This document shows positions 18,878 through 28,397 of a stretch of DNA of 64,000 nucleotides, piece after piece. How positions within the stretch are numbered: position 1 is the stretch's first letter; every line of letters starts with the position of its first letter. Source of the DNA: Streptacidiphilus sp. P02-A3a (GTDB lineage: Bacteria > Actinomycetota > Actinomycetes > Streptomycetales > Streptomycetaceae); assembly GCF_014084105.1 (NCBI RefSeq), contig NZ_CP048289.1, positions 2,985,922 through 3,049,921 on the forward strand, in the 5' to 3' direction. Under the pieces are notes generated by a model. That model searched no databases. It was not told the origin of the DNA and saw only the letters and a list, made by a program, of their open reading frames with translations. The position numbers were made by a program, and so were the translations under genes.

Positions 18878-19144
18878 TCAGCCCTGCGGCCCGGTGCCTG
18901 CCGACGTCACGGCGGGCGGCGCAAGGGACCACTTGAGTTCGAACTCCAACTCGACTTCCCCGTCGCCCACTTCCACCTCAAGTTCGCTGCGGAGTTCGTC
19001 GGGGATCCGCAGGGACAGCTTTCCCGGGCCGAGTTCGAGTTCGGCGCTGCCCCCGTGCCTCATCGCCTCCGCGAGCGCGGCAAGCTGGTCAGCGGCCTCG
19101 AGCCGGGACAGCGAGCGCTTGTGCTCGAATTCGAGATCCTTCAT
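18878..19144 (-). CDS. amphi-Trp domain protein, 88 aa
   Basis: ATG at 19144 with GGAGG eight bases upstream. A longer frame to 19345 is less likely. The small acidic protein has the amphi-Trp pattern: MKDLEFEHKRSLSRLEAADQ, then LGPGKLSLRIPDELRSELEV, ending ELEFELKWS with the conserved Trp. Such proteins occur in bacteria and archaea; their function is unknown. Confidence 0.82.
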   Translation of the reverse strand: MKDLEFEHKRSLSRLEAADQLAALAEAMRHGGSAELELGPGKLSLRIPDELRSELEVEVGDGEVELEFELKWSLAPPAVTSAGTGPQG

Positions 19145-19326
19145 GGGTGCCTCCACCGTAGTAGGAACAGCCTGCCCACTCCATTGTCGCGGCGCCCCGC
19201 ACGCAGGGCATCCCCAGAAGCCCCCGCGACGGAGCGGACTCGAACGGGTTCGCTCTCGCAACAGCTGAGGTTCCCGGATGGCTGTCCCGCCAGGCGGGAC
19301 AGCTGCCCTGGCCCCAAGGTGATGCC

Positions 19327-19590
19327 ATGGCAACGAACCAGACAACCACGTTCCGGCTCAACAGGCGGCTCCTCACGGCCGGTGCCTTTCTGACCGGCAC
19401 CGGGGCGCTGCTCGCGCTGGCCGGCACTGCCATGGCGTGCACCGCGCTGGCCACGGCAGGACGCGGCTGGGTGCAGAGCATGGAGACCGGGCCCGCCGAA
19501 CGAGCCACCCGCGCGCTGCAGCAGGCGCGGTCCGCTTCCCTGGCAGCGTCGCACGCCGGTGCTCAGGCCTGGCGTACGTCAGCCGTGTAA
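19327..19590 (+). CDS. small single-helix membrane protein, 87 aa
   Basis: ATG start with AAGGTG upstream. A basic N-terminus (LNRRLLTAG) leads into one hydrophobic helix (AFLTGTGALLALAGTAMACTAL), then an amphipathic Ala-rich tail. This is typical of short actinobacterial membrane proteins of unknown role. It is divergent from the amphi-Trp gene across 180 bp. Confidence 0.6.
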   Translation: MATNQTTTFRLNRRLLTAGAFLTGTGALLALAGTAMACTALATAGRGWVQSMETGPAERATRALQQARSASLAASHAGAQAWRTSAV

Positions 19591-19751
19591 CTGTCATACG
19601 CACGCCCAGAGCCCAGCACGGGCCTGCACGCCGGGCCTCATCGCCCTGCTGTGTCGCGAGCGCGCCTGCCTCCATCCCGCGAGCCGGCCGGGCTCGGGTC
19701 GGATTTGGTCAGAGCGAAGTGGCCGACGTGTGTGCAGGGCCCCCGCAACGT

Positions 19752-20264
19752 TCAACCGAGCGGCGCCGCGCCCCGCTGTCGGTGCCCAGTTACCGCTGAG
19801 ACGACGGTGCCGCCCGCAAGGCCCAGGGCCGCCGCAGCAGCTACCCCGGCTGGTTCGCCCGGGCGGCTGCCCGCGTAGCCCACCAGGCACACGAGCACCT
19901 CGGTCGCAGGACCTCCCCCGGGCAGCGCTGCGGCCGCCGCAGCGGCTAGGGCAACCGCTACGGCGGTGTCCGTCGGACCCGGACCCGTCGCTCTCAGGTC
20001 CCGGTACGGGCACCGGAGCAGCCGGTTGACCTTAGTTCCTGCGGCAGCCGCCAGGGCGGCCACCGTGAGGCTGAGCAGGGCCGCGCGCCGTTCACGCCTG
20101 CTGCGCAGGAGCAGCAGCGCGGCCCCGGTCAGCTCGGCCTTGGGACGATCGGCCGCCACGTAGCTGTACGCGCCTGGTGGGCGCGGCACGGCCATCGCCA
20201 CGCCCACCATGCGGACTGCGGTGGCGACCGCCGAACCGCGCAACGCCATCTCGGTACCTGGCAT
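19752..20264 (-). CDS. PAP2-like membrane protein lacking catalytic residues
   Basis: 170 residues from an ATG at 20264, four bases after the diacylglycerol kinase stop, with AGGGGTG upstream, so probably translated with it. The layout follows the membrane phosphatase at 22496: an Ala-rich helix ending TKVNRLLRCPYR, where a PAP2 has KxxxxxxRP. A helix follows where SGH should be (GPTDTAVAVALAAAAAA), and then LVCLVGYAGSRPGEPAGVAA where SRxxxxxHxxxD should be. None of the catalytic His or paired Arg residues is present. It may be a pseudo-enzyme partner of the kinase, or simply a decayed copy. The relation to PAP2 is my inference from pattern. Confidence 0.5.
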   Translation of the reverse strand: MPGTEMALRGSAVATAVRMVGVAMAVPRPPGAYSYVAADRPKAELTGAALLLLRSRRERRAALLSLTVAALAAAAGTKVNRLLRCPYRDLRATGPGPTDTAVAVALAAAAAAALPGGGPATEVLVCLVGYAGSRPGEPAGVAAAAALGLAGGTVVSAVTGHRQRGAAPLG

Positions 20265-20268
20265 GGGT

Positions 20269-21618
20269 TCACCCCTGAAGAATCTCGGTTTGCCGGCGCC
20301 GGCCGAAGGCCAGCGAGAAAATGGTCCGCCAGGACAGGGCCTGCCCAGACCCGCCGGACCCGGGCCGTTTCCTCGGCACCCGGACCCGCAGGGCTCTGGG
20401 GCTGATAGTGCAGGTCACCGGAGTGGGCAGGGACAAGGCCTCGCCGTCGACGCCGACCGCGATGCTCGGGGCCTGCGCGGTGACAGTCACCTGCCCAGCA
20501 TCCATGACCTTCAGGCCCACGGAGGCGGGCCCGCGCAGGGCCACCCCGGCCGCCTGGGCGGCGCTGGTCACCCGGACCCCGACCACGCCCAGCCTCCCCC
20601 CGTCCAGACGCGGCCGGCGGCCTCCGGTCCCCGCGGCCAGGCCGGGAACGGAGTACGGGTTGTTGCTGACCAAAAGCGCCTGCTGAGCGTCCAACCGCAC
20701 ATCCCCCACCCGGGCCTCCAACGGCTCGCCCGCATAGGCAAGCAACAACCCCGGCAGCGCGTCCAAGGCCGTCCCGGCCTTGGAGTCCCGGTACTCAGGG
20801 CGCTGCACGACATCCGCGTAGACGCCGAACGAGACCGTGTTGACGAACGGACGCCCGTCCACGGCGCCCAGATCGACGTTCAGTTCCTCACCGTCGGTCA
20901 ACCCGTCCAGGCATGCTGCCGGGTCCTCGCGGTCCAGGCCGAGGTCCATGGCGAAGTGGTTCCGCGTTCCCGCACTGATGACCAGGAACGGCAGGCTGTT
21001 CTCGGCGGCCACCTGCGCCACCAGTGCCTGCGTGCCGTCGCCGCCCGCCACGCCCAGAAGGTCGGCCCCCTGCGCGACTGCGGCGCGGGCGATCTGTGTC
21101 ACATCGGAGTGACCCGAGGTGTCCAGCAGGACAACCTCTGCGCCCATCTCACGGGCCTTCTCAGCCAGCCTGAACCGGGCCACCTTCCCTCCCCCGGACT
21201 TCGGATTCATGATGAGCACCGCGTGCCGGGGCGCGGCGCACGCCACCGCCTGCATACCTGCGGGCCGGTCCAGGGAGCGTGCTGCCGCGCGAGCGCTAGC
21301 CGCCGCCGCCGCCAGCAGGACCAGTGCCCCCAGTGCGGCCGGCAACAGATCGGCACGTGCGTACAACACTATGACGGCCGCAGGCCCACCCAGGGCCAGC
21401 AGCCCCCCCACCACGCGCACAGCCCCGTGGTGCGCGATCACCCACCACGTCCCAGCCGCCATCACGGCCACACCGGCCACACCGACGAACAGAACCAGCA
21501 GACCGCCCGAGCCGCCCACGGTCAAGAGCACCACAACGGCACCCAGCAGGCAGAACAGCGCCAGCCGAGCCTGCGGACGGGCACGACTCAGTGCAGCATC
21601 GGGGCTGAAGAACGCCAT
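20269..21618 (-). CDS. diacylglycerol kinase family (DAGK catalytic domain) protein with N-terminal membrane region
   Basis: 449 residues from an ATG at 21618 with GGAGGG seven bases upstream. An in-frame extension to 21996 is not supported. The first ~130 residues contain about four hydrophobic helices. From ~150 there is the DAGK/sphingosine-kinase-like domain: AVLIMNPKSGGGK, the glycine-rich GVAGGDGTQALVAQVAA, ISAGTRNHFAMDLGLD, and a C-terminal domain with VGVDGEALSLPTPVTCTI. Members phosphorylate diacylglycerol or related lipids at the membrane. Its neighbour at 22496 is a PAP2 phosphatase, which fits lipid phosphate turnover. Confidence 0.88.
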   Translation of the reverse strand: MAFFSPDAALSRARPQARLALFCLLGAVVVLLTVGGSGGLLVLFVGVAGVAVMAAGTWWVIAHHGAVRVVGGLLALGGPAAVIVLYARADLLPAALGALVLLAAAAASARAAARSLDRPAGMQAVACAAPRHAVLIMNPKSGGGKVARFRLAEKAREMGAEVVLLDTSGHSDVTQIARAAVAQGADLLGVAGGDGTQALVAQVAAENSLPFLVISAGTRNHFAMDLGLDREDPAACLDGLTDGEELNVDLGAVDGRPFVNTVSFGVYADVVQRPEYRDSKAGTALDALPGLLLAYAGEPLEARVGDVRLDAQQALLVSNNPYSVPGLAAGTGGRRPRLDGGRLGVVGVRVTSAAQAAGVALRGPASVGLKVMDAGQVTVTAQAPSIAVGVDGEALSLPTPVTCTISPRALRVRVPRKRPGSGGSGQALSWRTIFSLAFGRRRQTEILQG

Positions 21619-21883
21619 CAGCGAGCCCTCCGTGGTCAGTCCGCCACTCGGAATACCCACATGGCCCGGTGGTCGACATGGTGGCGCGGGGCACCGCGCT
21701 CTGGGCTGCGCACACGGGCCCCCGCCCCGATGGTGGGCCAGGAAACAGCCGGGACCGGCGGTAGCCTCCCTTGCAACTCCCTGTCCCCACATTGTCCCAC
21801 TGCCGCAATACCCGCGCCCGCGCTGGCTGGCAGCCGAGCCCCGCACGCCTGGCCCGACGACAGACGCCCGCTCGCGCAGGTGC

Positions 21884-22402
21884 TCAGTGCCCCAGCGCCG
21901 CCTTTGCTGCCACGATGACCAGACCAAGCACCAGGTTGATCGCCGCCTCGACGGTGGCGACACGACGCGAGGACGTGGCATGCAAAGCGCCGACATAGGC
22001 CCAGCCGACCTGCTGGGCCACCGCGACGCCCAGGGCGAGCCACCCCGTAGCGGTCAGTCCCAGTCCCAGCAGCGGGCTGATGGCCACCATGACCGCCGGA
22101 AGCACAGCGGCCTCCACGAGCGGCCACTCACGCAGGCCAACTGCGCGCGCTTGGCCCCAATTGAGTCGCTGACCGGCAGAGCGCTCGCCGACCAGGCGCG
22201 CGTAGCTATGGGCGACCCAGAACACCAGCCCGGTGACCAGCAGCAGCACGACAGTCTCGACGCGGGGGAACGTGCCGGCCGTACTCGATGCGGCGATCAC
22301 CGAGGCGGCCAGCAATGATCCATAGACAGCGGCCGCATAGTCAGTACGAGAAGGAGCGCGAGCGTCCCGGCGCAGTCTGCGCCACGGGATGACATGGTTC
22401 AC
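21884..22402 (-). CDS. hypothetical integral membrane protein
   Basis: 172 residues from a GTG at 22402. An upstream start at 22459 is possible. A charged N-terminus is followed by about four hydrophobic helices (YGSLLAASVIAASS, VVLLLVTGLVFWVAHSY, AVLPAVMVAISPLLGLGL, INLVLGLVIVAAKAAL). It sits between the kinase and phosphatase genes on the same strand. No family is recognised. A linked role in lipid turnover is only suggested by position. Confidence 0.65.
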   Translation of the reverse strand: MNHVIPWRRLRRDARAPSRTDYAAAVYGSLLAASVIAASSTAGTFPRVETVVLLLVTGLVFWVAHSYARLVGERSAGQRLNWGQARAVGLREWPLVEAAVLPAVMVAISPLLGLGLTATGWLALGVAVAQQVGWAYVGALHATSSRRVATVEAAINLVLGLVIVAAKAALGH

Positions 22403-22495
22403 CGGCTCACCGTACAGGCGCGCGGACCCCTTTCCCGGGCCGCCACGCGCACGACACACACGACCCCGAACCGGACCGATGTCGACTAGTGGCAG

Positions 22496-23110
22496 TCACG
22501 GGCAGCGGGTGACACCACCGCAGCGGTTCACCGCGGCCGCTACGGCGGCAGCACTGCCAATGCCGATCAGTGCGCCAGCGGCCACATCACCGGCGTAGTG
22601 AACTCCAGTGTGCACACGCGAGTAACCCACGGCCATCGCCAGCACACCCAGCGGCACAGCGGTCACTGGCAGCACCGAGCCCACGGCGAACGCGAACGCG
22701 AACGCCGACGCGGTATGCCCGGAAGGAAACGAGGCCGAATCCGGCATCGGAACATGGCGCTGCGGATTGACCCGCGCGTCGCGTTCCGGGCGCGGACGCC
22801 GAATCAACTGCTTACCCAGCAGGTTGGCCGCGGCCGACGCGACAGCGACAGCGACGACGCCATGCAGCGCCGCGTACCGCGTCGGCCCACGGCGAAGCGC
22901 CAGGAGCGCGCCCGCACTCAGGGAAATCTTGGAATGGTCCGCCGCACCGGAAAGGCACCGCAGCCCCCGGTCCAGGGCCGGAGTCCGCGTAGCGGCCACC
23001 GCGAGGTAGACGGCCCTGTCGACCTCCGCCAAGTCGCGCAGTGCGCCGTGGACGCCGGGCAGCAGCCGCGCCACACTGCTTCGGCCGGTCCCCTTGAACG
23101 ACATGTGCAT
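22496..23110 (-). CDS. PAP2 family membrane phosphatase
   Basis: 204 residues from an ATG at 23110 with AAGGGG upstream. All three PAP2 signatures are present: KQLIRRPRP (C1), SASFPSGHTAS (C2 with catalytic His) and SRVHTGVHYAGD (C3 with catalytic His). Hydrophobic helices lie around them. Members remove phosphate from phosphatidic acid, undecaprenyl diphosphate or similar lipids at the membrane. With the kinase at 20269 it could form a phosphorylation/dephosphorylation pair. Confidence 0.9.
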   Translation of the reverse strand: MHMSFKGTGRSSVARLLPGVHGALRDLAEVDRAVYLAVAATRTPALDRGLRCLSGAADHSKISLSAGALLALRRGPTRYAALHGVVAVAVASAAANLLGKQLIRRPRPERDARVNPQRHVPMPDSASFPSGHTASAFAFAFAVGSVLPVTAVPLGVLAMAVGYSRVHTGVHYAGDVAAGALIGIGSAAAVAAAVNRCGGVTRCP

Positions 23111-23600
23111 TGGCCCCCTTCCCGCGCAGACCGCCAGGTACATCACCGAGACCCAAGCAACAGGCCCTTCATCCTCACAGCAAGCCCGAAACCCCGCCCG
23201 CCCACGACCCCGGGGACCCAGACGGGTGGGATAGCGACCCGGACGAGTGATCCCGGGACCGAGGCACGCTGACAGGTGACGCGTCTGCCTTCGCAGCATT
23301 TTCCTCGAATGGCGGGCACCACGGGGAGAAGGCTATCGTCGACAGCACAGCCCAAGATGGTGACGTGGATGTTCGACAACCGCAGGCAATCCTTCCGAGA
23401 ACCCGTCGCGTCCCCTTGCCCGACGCAACGGTTCAGTCCCATCTTCGCCGCCCGGTGCCGACCGCACACAAACCACATTGGGTGACGTGCGGATTCCCGG
23501 CCGCGACCCGGGGCCGTTCGACCACACTGGAAATCCGGTCCCTTCGCCCGGCTCGTACGGTGGCCGGGCCACTGTCCCTGCCCGGCTTTGGGAGCCGTCC
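23111..23600. other. 490-bp gene-free stretch between divergent genes
   Basis: It lies between the PAP2 and DUF2252 starts. Frames crossing it read as shadows or lack start signals. Both promoters should be here; no single element stands out. Confidence 0.4.
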
Positions 23601-24965
23601 ATGAGCCATCCCCCGATCGATGAGCATGGCCTCGGCGGCGACCCGCAGACTGCGGACTCGGGCAGGGCCATACGCAAGCGTGTCCCCCGCTCGGTACACG
23701 GAAGCTGGACCCCGCCGCGGCACCGGCGCAATCCTGTGGACATCCTGGAGCAGGAGGCCGAACCGCGGACCCCCGAGCTGATGCCGATCCGCTACGCCCG
23801 GATGGCCGACTCGCTTTCCACCTTCTACCGCGGCACTCCCGCAGTGATGGCCGCGGACCTGGCCGAGCTGCCGAACACCGGCCTGACCGTGCAGCTCTCC
23901 GGTGACGCCCACCTGTCCAACTTCGGGCTCTTCGCCTCCCCGGAGCGCCGTCTGGTCTTCGACCTCGACGACTTCGACGAGACCCTGCCCGGCCCCTTCG
24001 AGTGGGACGTCAAGCGGCTGGCCACCAGCTTCGCGGTGGCCGCCTACGACAACGACGCCCCGCCGAGCGCGGCCGGAGCCATAGCGGCGGAGGCCGCCCG
24101 CAGCTACCGCACCCATTTGCGCGAACTCGCCACCTCCCCCGAACTCACGGTCTGGTACGAGCACATAGCGGCCGACGACTTGCTCCAGGAGATCGACAGC
24201 TCGCTGCAACGCGCCCAGCTCCGCCGCACCCTGGACCGGGCGCGGAGCACCGACAGCGGCAAGGCCATCGCGAAACTCACCGGTCCCGGGCCCGACGACA
24301 CGCCCCGCTTCATTCACGACCCCCCGCTGATCGAGCCGGTCGACGACGAGGAACGCGCGCTCGTCGAGCACGTGTTCGCGGACTACCGGGCCAGCCTGCC
24401 GCCCGCCCAGGCCCAACTGCTGGACCGGTACCGGATCGTGGACGCCGCCCGCAAGGTCGTCGGCGTCGGCAGCGTCGGCACCCGGTGCTTCCTCCTGCTG
24501 CTCCAGGGGCGCGCGGCCGGGGAGCTCTTCCTGTTGCAGGCCAAGGAGGCCGAACCATCGGTCCTCGCCCCGTACACGAACGTGCCCGTAGCCCACGAGG
24601 GGCAACGCGTGGTCGAGGGGCAGCGGCTGCTCCAGTCCTTCGGCGACATCTTCCTCGGCTGGTCCACCGGACCCACCGGACGGCACTTCTACTGGCGCCA
24701 GCTCCTCGATATGAAGGGCTCCGCCTCCGTCCAGGGCATGTCGGACAGCCTGATGCACAGGTACGCCGGGCTCTGCGGCCGGGCACTGGCCCGCGGCCAC
24801 GCCCGCTCCGGAAACCGCGTCGCCATCGCCGCCTACCTGGGCCGCGGTACCTCCTTCGACACCGGAATGGCCGTCTTCGCCCTCGCCTACGCCCGCCAGA
24901 CCCGCGACGACTACGCCGCCTTCACCCAGGCGATCGCCGACGGCCGTCTGCCCGTCGCCTCCTGA
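23601..24965 (+). CDS. DUF2252 family protein (copy 2)
   Basis: 454 residues from an ATG with GGGAG six bases upstream. The frame is open to 23478. It carries the family motifs seen in copy 1: PIRYARMADSLSTFYRGTPA, LSGDAHLSNFGLFASPERRL, VFDLDDFDETLPGPFEWDVK, ARKVVGVGSVGTRCF, LLQAKEAEPSVLAP and HARSGNRVAIAAYLG. The N- and C-terminal ends differ from copy 1, so the two are diverged paralogues rather than a recent duplication. The substrate is unknown. A 7-bp tandem repeat follows the stop. Confidence 0.9.
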   Translation: MSHPPIDEHGLGGDPQTADSGRAIRKRVPRSVHGSWTPPRHRRNPVDILEQEAEPRTPELMPIRYARMADSLSTFYRGTPAVMAADLAELPNTGLTVQLSGDAHLSNFGLFASPERRLVFDLDDFDETLPGPFEWDVKRLATSFAVAAYDNDAPPSAAGAIAAEAARSYRTHLRELATSPELTVWYEHIAADDLLQEIDSSLQRAQLRRTLDRARSTDSGKAIAKLTGPGPDDTPRFIHDPPLIEPVDDEERALVEHVFADYRASLPPAQAQLLDRYRIVDAARKVVGVGSVGTRCFLLLLQGRAAGELFLLQAKEAEPSVLAPYTNVPVAHEGQRVVEGQRLLQSFGDIFLGWSTGPTGRHFYWRQLLDMKGSASVQGMSDSLMHRYAGLCGRALARGHARSGNRVAIAAYLGRGTSFDTGMAVFALAYARQTRDDYAAFTQAIADGRLPVAS

Positions 24966-24970
24966 CGCCG

Positions 24971-25012
24971 ACACCCGGCACCCGACACCCGACGCCCGAC
25001 GCCCGACGCCCG
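24971..25012. repeat. six tandem 7-bp units
   Basis: Units of the form ACRCCCG (ACACCCG, GCACCCG, ACACCCG, then ACGCCCG three times) follow the DUF2252 stop codon. The tract is non-coding and probably arose by slippage. Confidence 0.8.
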
Positions 25013-25356
25013 ACCGAGAATGGGGGATGGTGTAGGGCTCATCTATTCATCCGTCCGCGTCGCGCGCGCGAACGCCACGTCGGCGATCCCGGTCGCGATC
25101 AGGAGGCGCCGCCAGAGACTTCCCCGATCAAGCCTCTGGCCTTCAGGAATGCGACTGATGCGGCGCCTGAACTGCGAAAATCACTCTCAGCGGTTCTCGC
25201 CGTTCCGACGATTTCTCAGCCTCATGTGTGCTGTATACGTGCTTCGGATCTGACCGCCCCCGCCGGCGTGGGCCCAGTGGGCAACCCTGGTGACACCCGA
25301 TCTCGAGTTGTTCCCTCCCCCCAGAAGCCCTTCGATCAACTCCAAAGCACCCGACG
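25013..25356. other. gene-free junction before a truncated gene
   Basis: No start signals or recognised coding sequence. The LamG frame becomes recognisable at about 25357 without a start codon, so a deletion or rearrangement endpoint probably lies in this stretch. Confidence 0.4.
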
Positions 25357-27257
25357 GACCTGTGGGAGAACCTGGCCCAGGAGACCGACACCACCACCGG
25401 CGCCCCCGACCTCACCTACACCGCCTACCAGCTCGCGGGCGGCCCGACCACGGCCCAGAAGATCACCACCCTGCAGGCCGCCGACATCAACGGCGACGGC
25501 ACCCCCGACCTGTGGGGCGTCAGCAGCACGGGCACCAGCACCGCCTACCTGTTCACCAGCCTCACCACCACCGGCACCAACACCGCCAGCACCACCAGCG
25601 ACGCACTGGTCGCGGACACCCACAACTGGCCGCTGAACGACGGCGCCAGCGGCGACACCAGCAGCACCGGCCCCCCGGCCGGCGACGACAGCGGCACCCT
25701 GCCACTGACCGGAAACGCCGGAGCGACCTGGACCACCGGTGACCTGTTCAGCCCCGACGTCAACCTGAACGGCACCAGCGGGAAGCTCACCACCACCGCC
25801 CCCACGCTGAACCTCAGCAGCGACTTCAGCGCAACCCTGTGGGCCGAACCCGACGCCTACGGCGGCACCGTCCTGTCTCAGGCCGGCACCAACACCCCCG
25901 GCATCACCCTGTACCCCAACGCCGCCGACGGCCAGTGGTACCTGTGCATGGCCACCGCCGACAACAGCACCACACCCGGCCTGAACTGCGCCCATGGCGG
26001 AGAGGTCGAACTCGGGGCCTGGACCAAGCTCACGCTCACCTACAACCAGACCGACCAGCGCATAGCGCTGTACGTCGATGGCGTTCCCGTCGACAGCAAC
26101 CCCCACACACCGGTGGCCACCAGCCTGTTCCGCGGCGACTTCGTCCTCGGCGCCTCCCTGGCCGGCACCACCGCCTCCAAGTACTTCAACGGCTCCCTGT
26201 CACAGGTCGAAACCTGGGGCAAGACCCTGACGCCCACCCAGGTCGACGCCGACGCACCGCCGAACGGGCCCCTGGTCATCCCCTCCGACTCCGTTCCCTA
26301 CCCCAGCGGCAGCCGCTGGAGCACCGGCGCCACCACCGTCACCTTCAACGCCGGCCAACTCGTCGTCACCAGCGCCGGCACCCCCCTGTTCACCAAGGGA
26401 ACCACCGGCTCACCCAACGCCGTCCTGACCATGCAGAGCAACGGCGACCTCGCCGCCTACAAGGACGCCGCCACAGCCAAGGCCGCAGCACCGAACACCT
26501 ACCTGTGGGACACCGGCACCAGCGGCAACCCCGGCGACGTCCTGCTTCTGCACCCCTCGGGCAACCTGGTCATGCACAGCAGTGACGGCGTGGCCATGTG
26601 GCTCACCAACACCGGCTTCCCCGACGCACCCGGCTGCGACCAATGGCTGCTCACCCAGGCCGCGGCGGGATCCGATACAGCCCTCGACAACCTGACCACC
26701 CCCTCCGGCAGCATCACCTACACCGCCAACCACGCCAGAACCGCCAACGCCGCCACCGTCTTCGACGGCAGCACCAGCATCGAACGCGCGAGCGGACCCG
26801 CCTTCGACACCACCGGCAGCTTCACCGTCTCCGCTTGGGCCAAGATCAACAACCTCGACAGCACCCAGACAGTCCTGGGTCAGGGAACCGTCAACCACCA
26901 GTCCTTCTATCTCGGCTACACCACAGGCAGCAACGGCTGGGTCTTCCAGAGCACCACCACGGACACCCCCACCGCCACGACCACCGCAACCGCCGGGAAG
27001 TGGACCCACCTGACCGGCGTCTACGACGCAACGACCGGCGCCCTGACCCTCTACGTCAACGGCGTCGCCGCCACCACGACCGGCATCAACACCACCCCCA
27101 GTACAACCCCGCCGGACCACTCACTATCGGCGCCATCACCCTCGTCGGATCCACCACCCCCTACCAAAACTTCAACGGAGACATCAGCGACGTCCGCACC
27201 TACCCCGGCGTCGCCCTGACCGCCGCCCAGGTCCAAGCCCTCTACACCAATTCCTGA
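25357..27257 (+). pseudogene. 5'-truncated, frameshifted LamG/lectin-domain secreted protein
   Basis: The frame begins without a start codon (an in-frame stop is at 25291) at DLWENLAQETDTTTG. It runs through an FG-GAP-like repeat (ADINGDGTPDLWGV), a LamG-like domain (25,720-26,240; LTLTYNQTDQRIALYVDGVP), and a bulb-lectin-like stretch with LLLHPSGNLVMHSSDGVAMW. A second LamG domain follows. Near 27,100, in a poly-C tract, the reading shifts by one base. The last ~50 residues (PLTIGAITLVGSTTPYQNFN to LYTNS) lie in another frame. Such proteins are large, secreted and carbohydrate-binding. The signal peptide and N-terminal part are missing. Confidence 0.85.
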
Positions 27258-27277
27258 CCCACCAATAGCCACCATCT

Positions 27278-27306
27278 GGGCCCCGCAGCCATCCGCTGCG
27301 GGGCCC
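27278..27306. terminator. strong bidirectional terminator hairpin
   Basis: A perfect 11-bp stem (GGGCCCCGCAG with CTGCGGGGCCC) and 7-base loop lies between the converging LamG remnant and the ImuB-like gene. Confidence 0.88.
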
Positions 27307-27356
27307 TCCCATCTACGCACCAACGCCGACCCGCCCCCAGGGTCGGTGAAGCCGCG

Positions 27357-28397
27357 TCAGGGCAGGTCAGATGCCGTGCTGGCTTTGCCGGTCGTTGCTG
27401 AGCGGACTGCGGGACCCTCATTGGCCAGGGCTGCGGGATATACAGCTGCTGGACCGAAACGGCGCCGGGCCCGATCGGCGGCCGCTTCGGCGGCACGGGC
27501 ACGGTCATCACCGGAGTCCAGGGACAGTTGACGGTGAGCGCGGTCGGCCGACAGCAGGCCGTCGGCACGGACCAGGAAGGTGCGGACTCTTGCCCGCTGC
27601 AGCCCGAGTGTGGTCAGCAAGCCCAGGGCGGCCACGACGAGGGCGGCTGAGTGGTTGGTGGGCTCCGGCAACGAACACATGCGCGTGCTGGAACTACGGT
27701 CGGCGTAGTACACCGTGAGAGTGAGTCGACCGGTGACCTGGCCTTGACCGCGCAGGCGTTGACCGATCTGGTCGGCAAGCCCCAGGACCGCTCGATGATG
27801 CTGTATGGGGTCGAGGCAGTCCCGGTCACATACGAGGTCCGCAACCATGTACGGCACCGGTTCCTGTGGGGTGACCGGGCGGGGATCACGGCCTTGGGCG
27901 CGTTCGGCCAGCAGTCGGGCGGAGGTGGCTCCGAGGAGTCGCTGGAGGGTCGCGGCAGGTACGTCGGCGATCTGGCCGATGGTGTGCAGGCCGTATTTGC
28001 CGAGCGTGGTCGCGGTAGCGCGGCCGATCCCGGGCAGCGCGGTGACCGGCCGGGGGCGCAGCCACGCGGCGGCTTGTTCGGCGGGGACCCATGTGGTGTG
28101 TCCCGGTGCGGATGCGTCGGCGGCCATGGTTGCCAGCATGCGGTTGGCCGCGAGTCCCGCGCTGCCTTCGACGCCGTACAGGCCCATCAGTCTGAGTTGT
28201 GCCAGTTGGAGCACGTCGTACGGGGGCAGGTCGAAGTATCGGAGCGCGGAGGCCAGGTCGAGCTGGACGGCGTTGGGTGGCAGGGCCTGGACGTGGGGCG
28301 TGATGCCGGACATCAGTGTGACGATGTCGTCGTAGCGGTCCTCGTCCGGTGCGGTGTGCAGGTGGAGGTGGGCGATGTGGCGCCGGCGCGTGGTCAT
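27357..28397 (-). CDS. ImuB-like (Y-family polymerase related) protein without catalytic residues
   Basis: 346 residues. The ATG at 28397 overlaps the dnaE2 stop (ATGA), so the two are translationally coupled. The HhH module LPGIGRATATTLGKYGLHTI, then GQIADVPAATLQRLLGA, and a little-finger-like C-terminus are those of Y-family DNA polymerases. The first ~90 residues of a normal palm, including the D-x-D metal site, are absent. The usual SIDE motif reads VQLDLAS, so the acidic pair is broken. It therefore cannot be an active polymerase. By analogy to ImuB it would be an adaptor linking DnaE2 and the sliding clamp in damage-induced mutagenesis. No ImuA is next to it. Confidence 0.8.
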   Translation of the reverse strand: MTTRRRHIAHLHLHTAPDEDRYDDIVTLMSGITPHVQALPPNAVQLDLASALRYFDLPPYDVLQLAQLRLMGLYGVEGSAGLAANRMLATMAADASAPGHTTWVPAEQAAAWLRPRPVTALPGIGRATATTLGKYGLHTIGQIADVPAATLQRLLGATSARLLAERAQGRDPRPVTPQEPVPYMVADLVCDRDCLDPIQHHRAVLGLADQIGQRLRGQGQVTGRLTLTVYYADRSSSTRMCSLPEPTNHSAALVVAALGLLTTLGLQRARVRTFLVRADGLLSADRAHRQLSLDSGDDRARAAEAAADRARRRFGPAAVYPAALANEGPAVRSATTGKASTASDLP

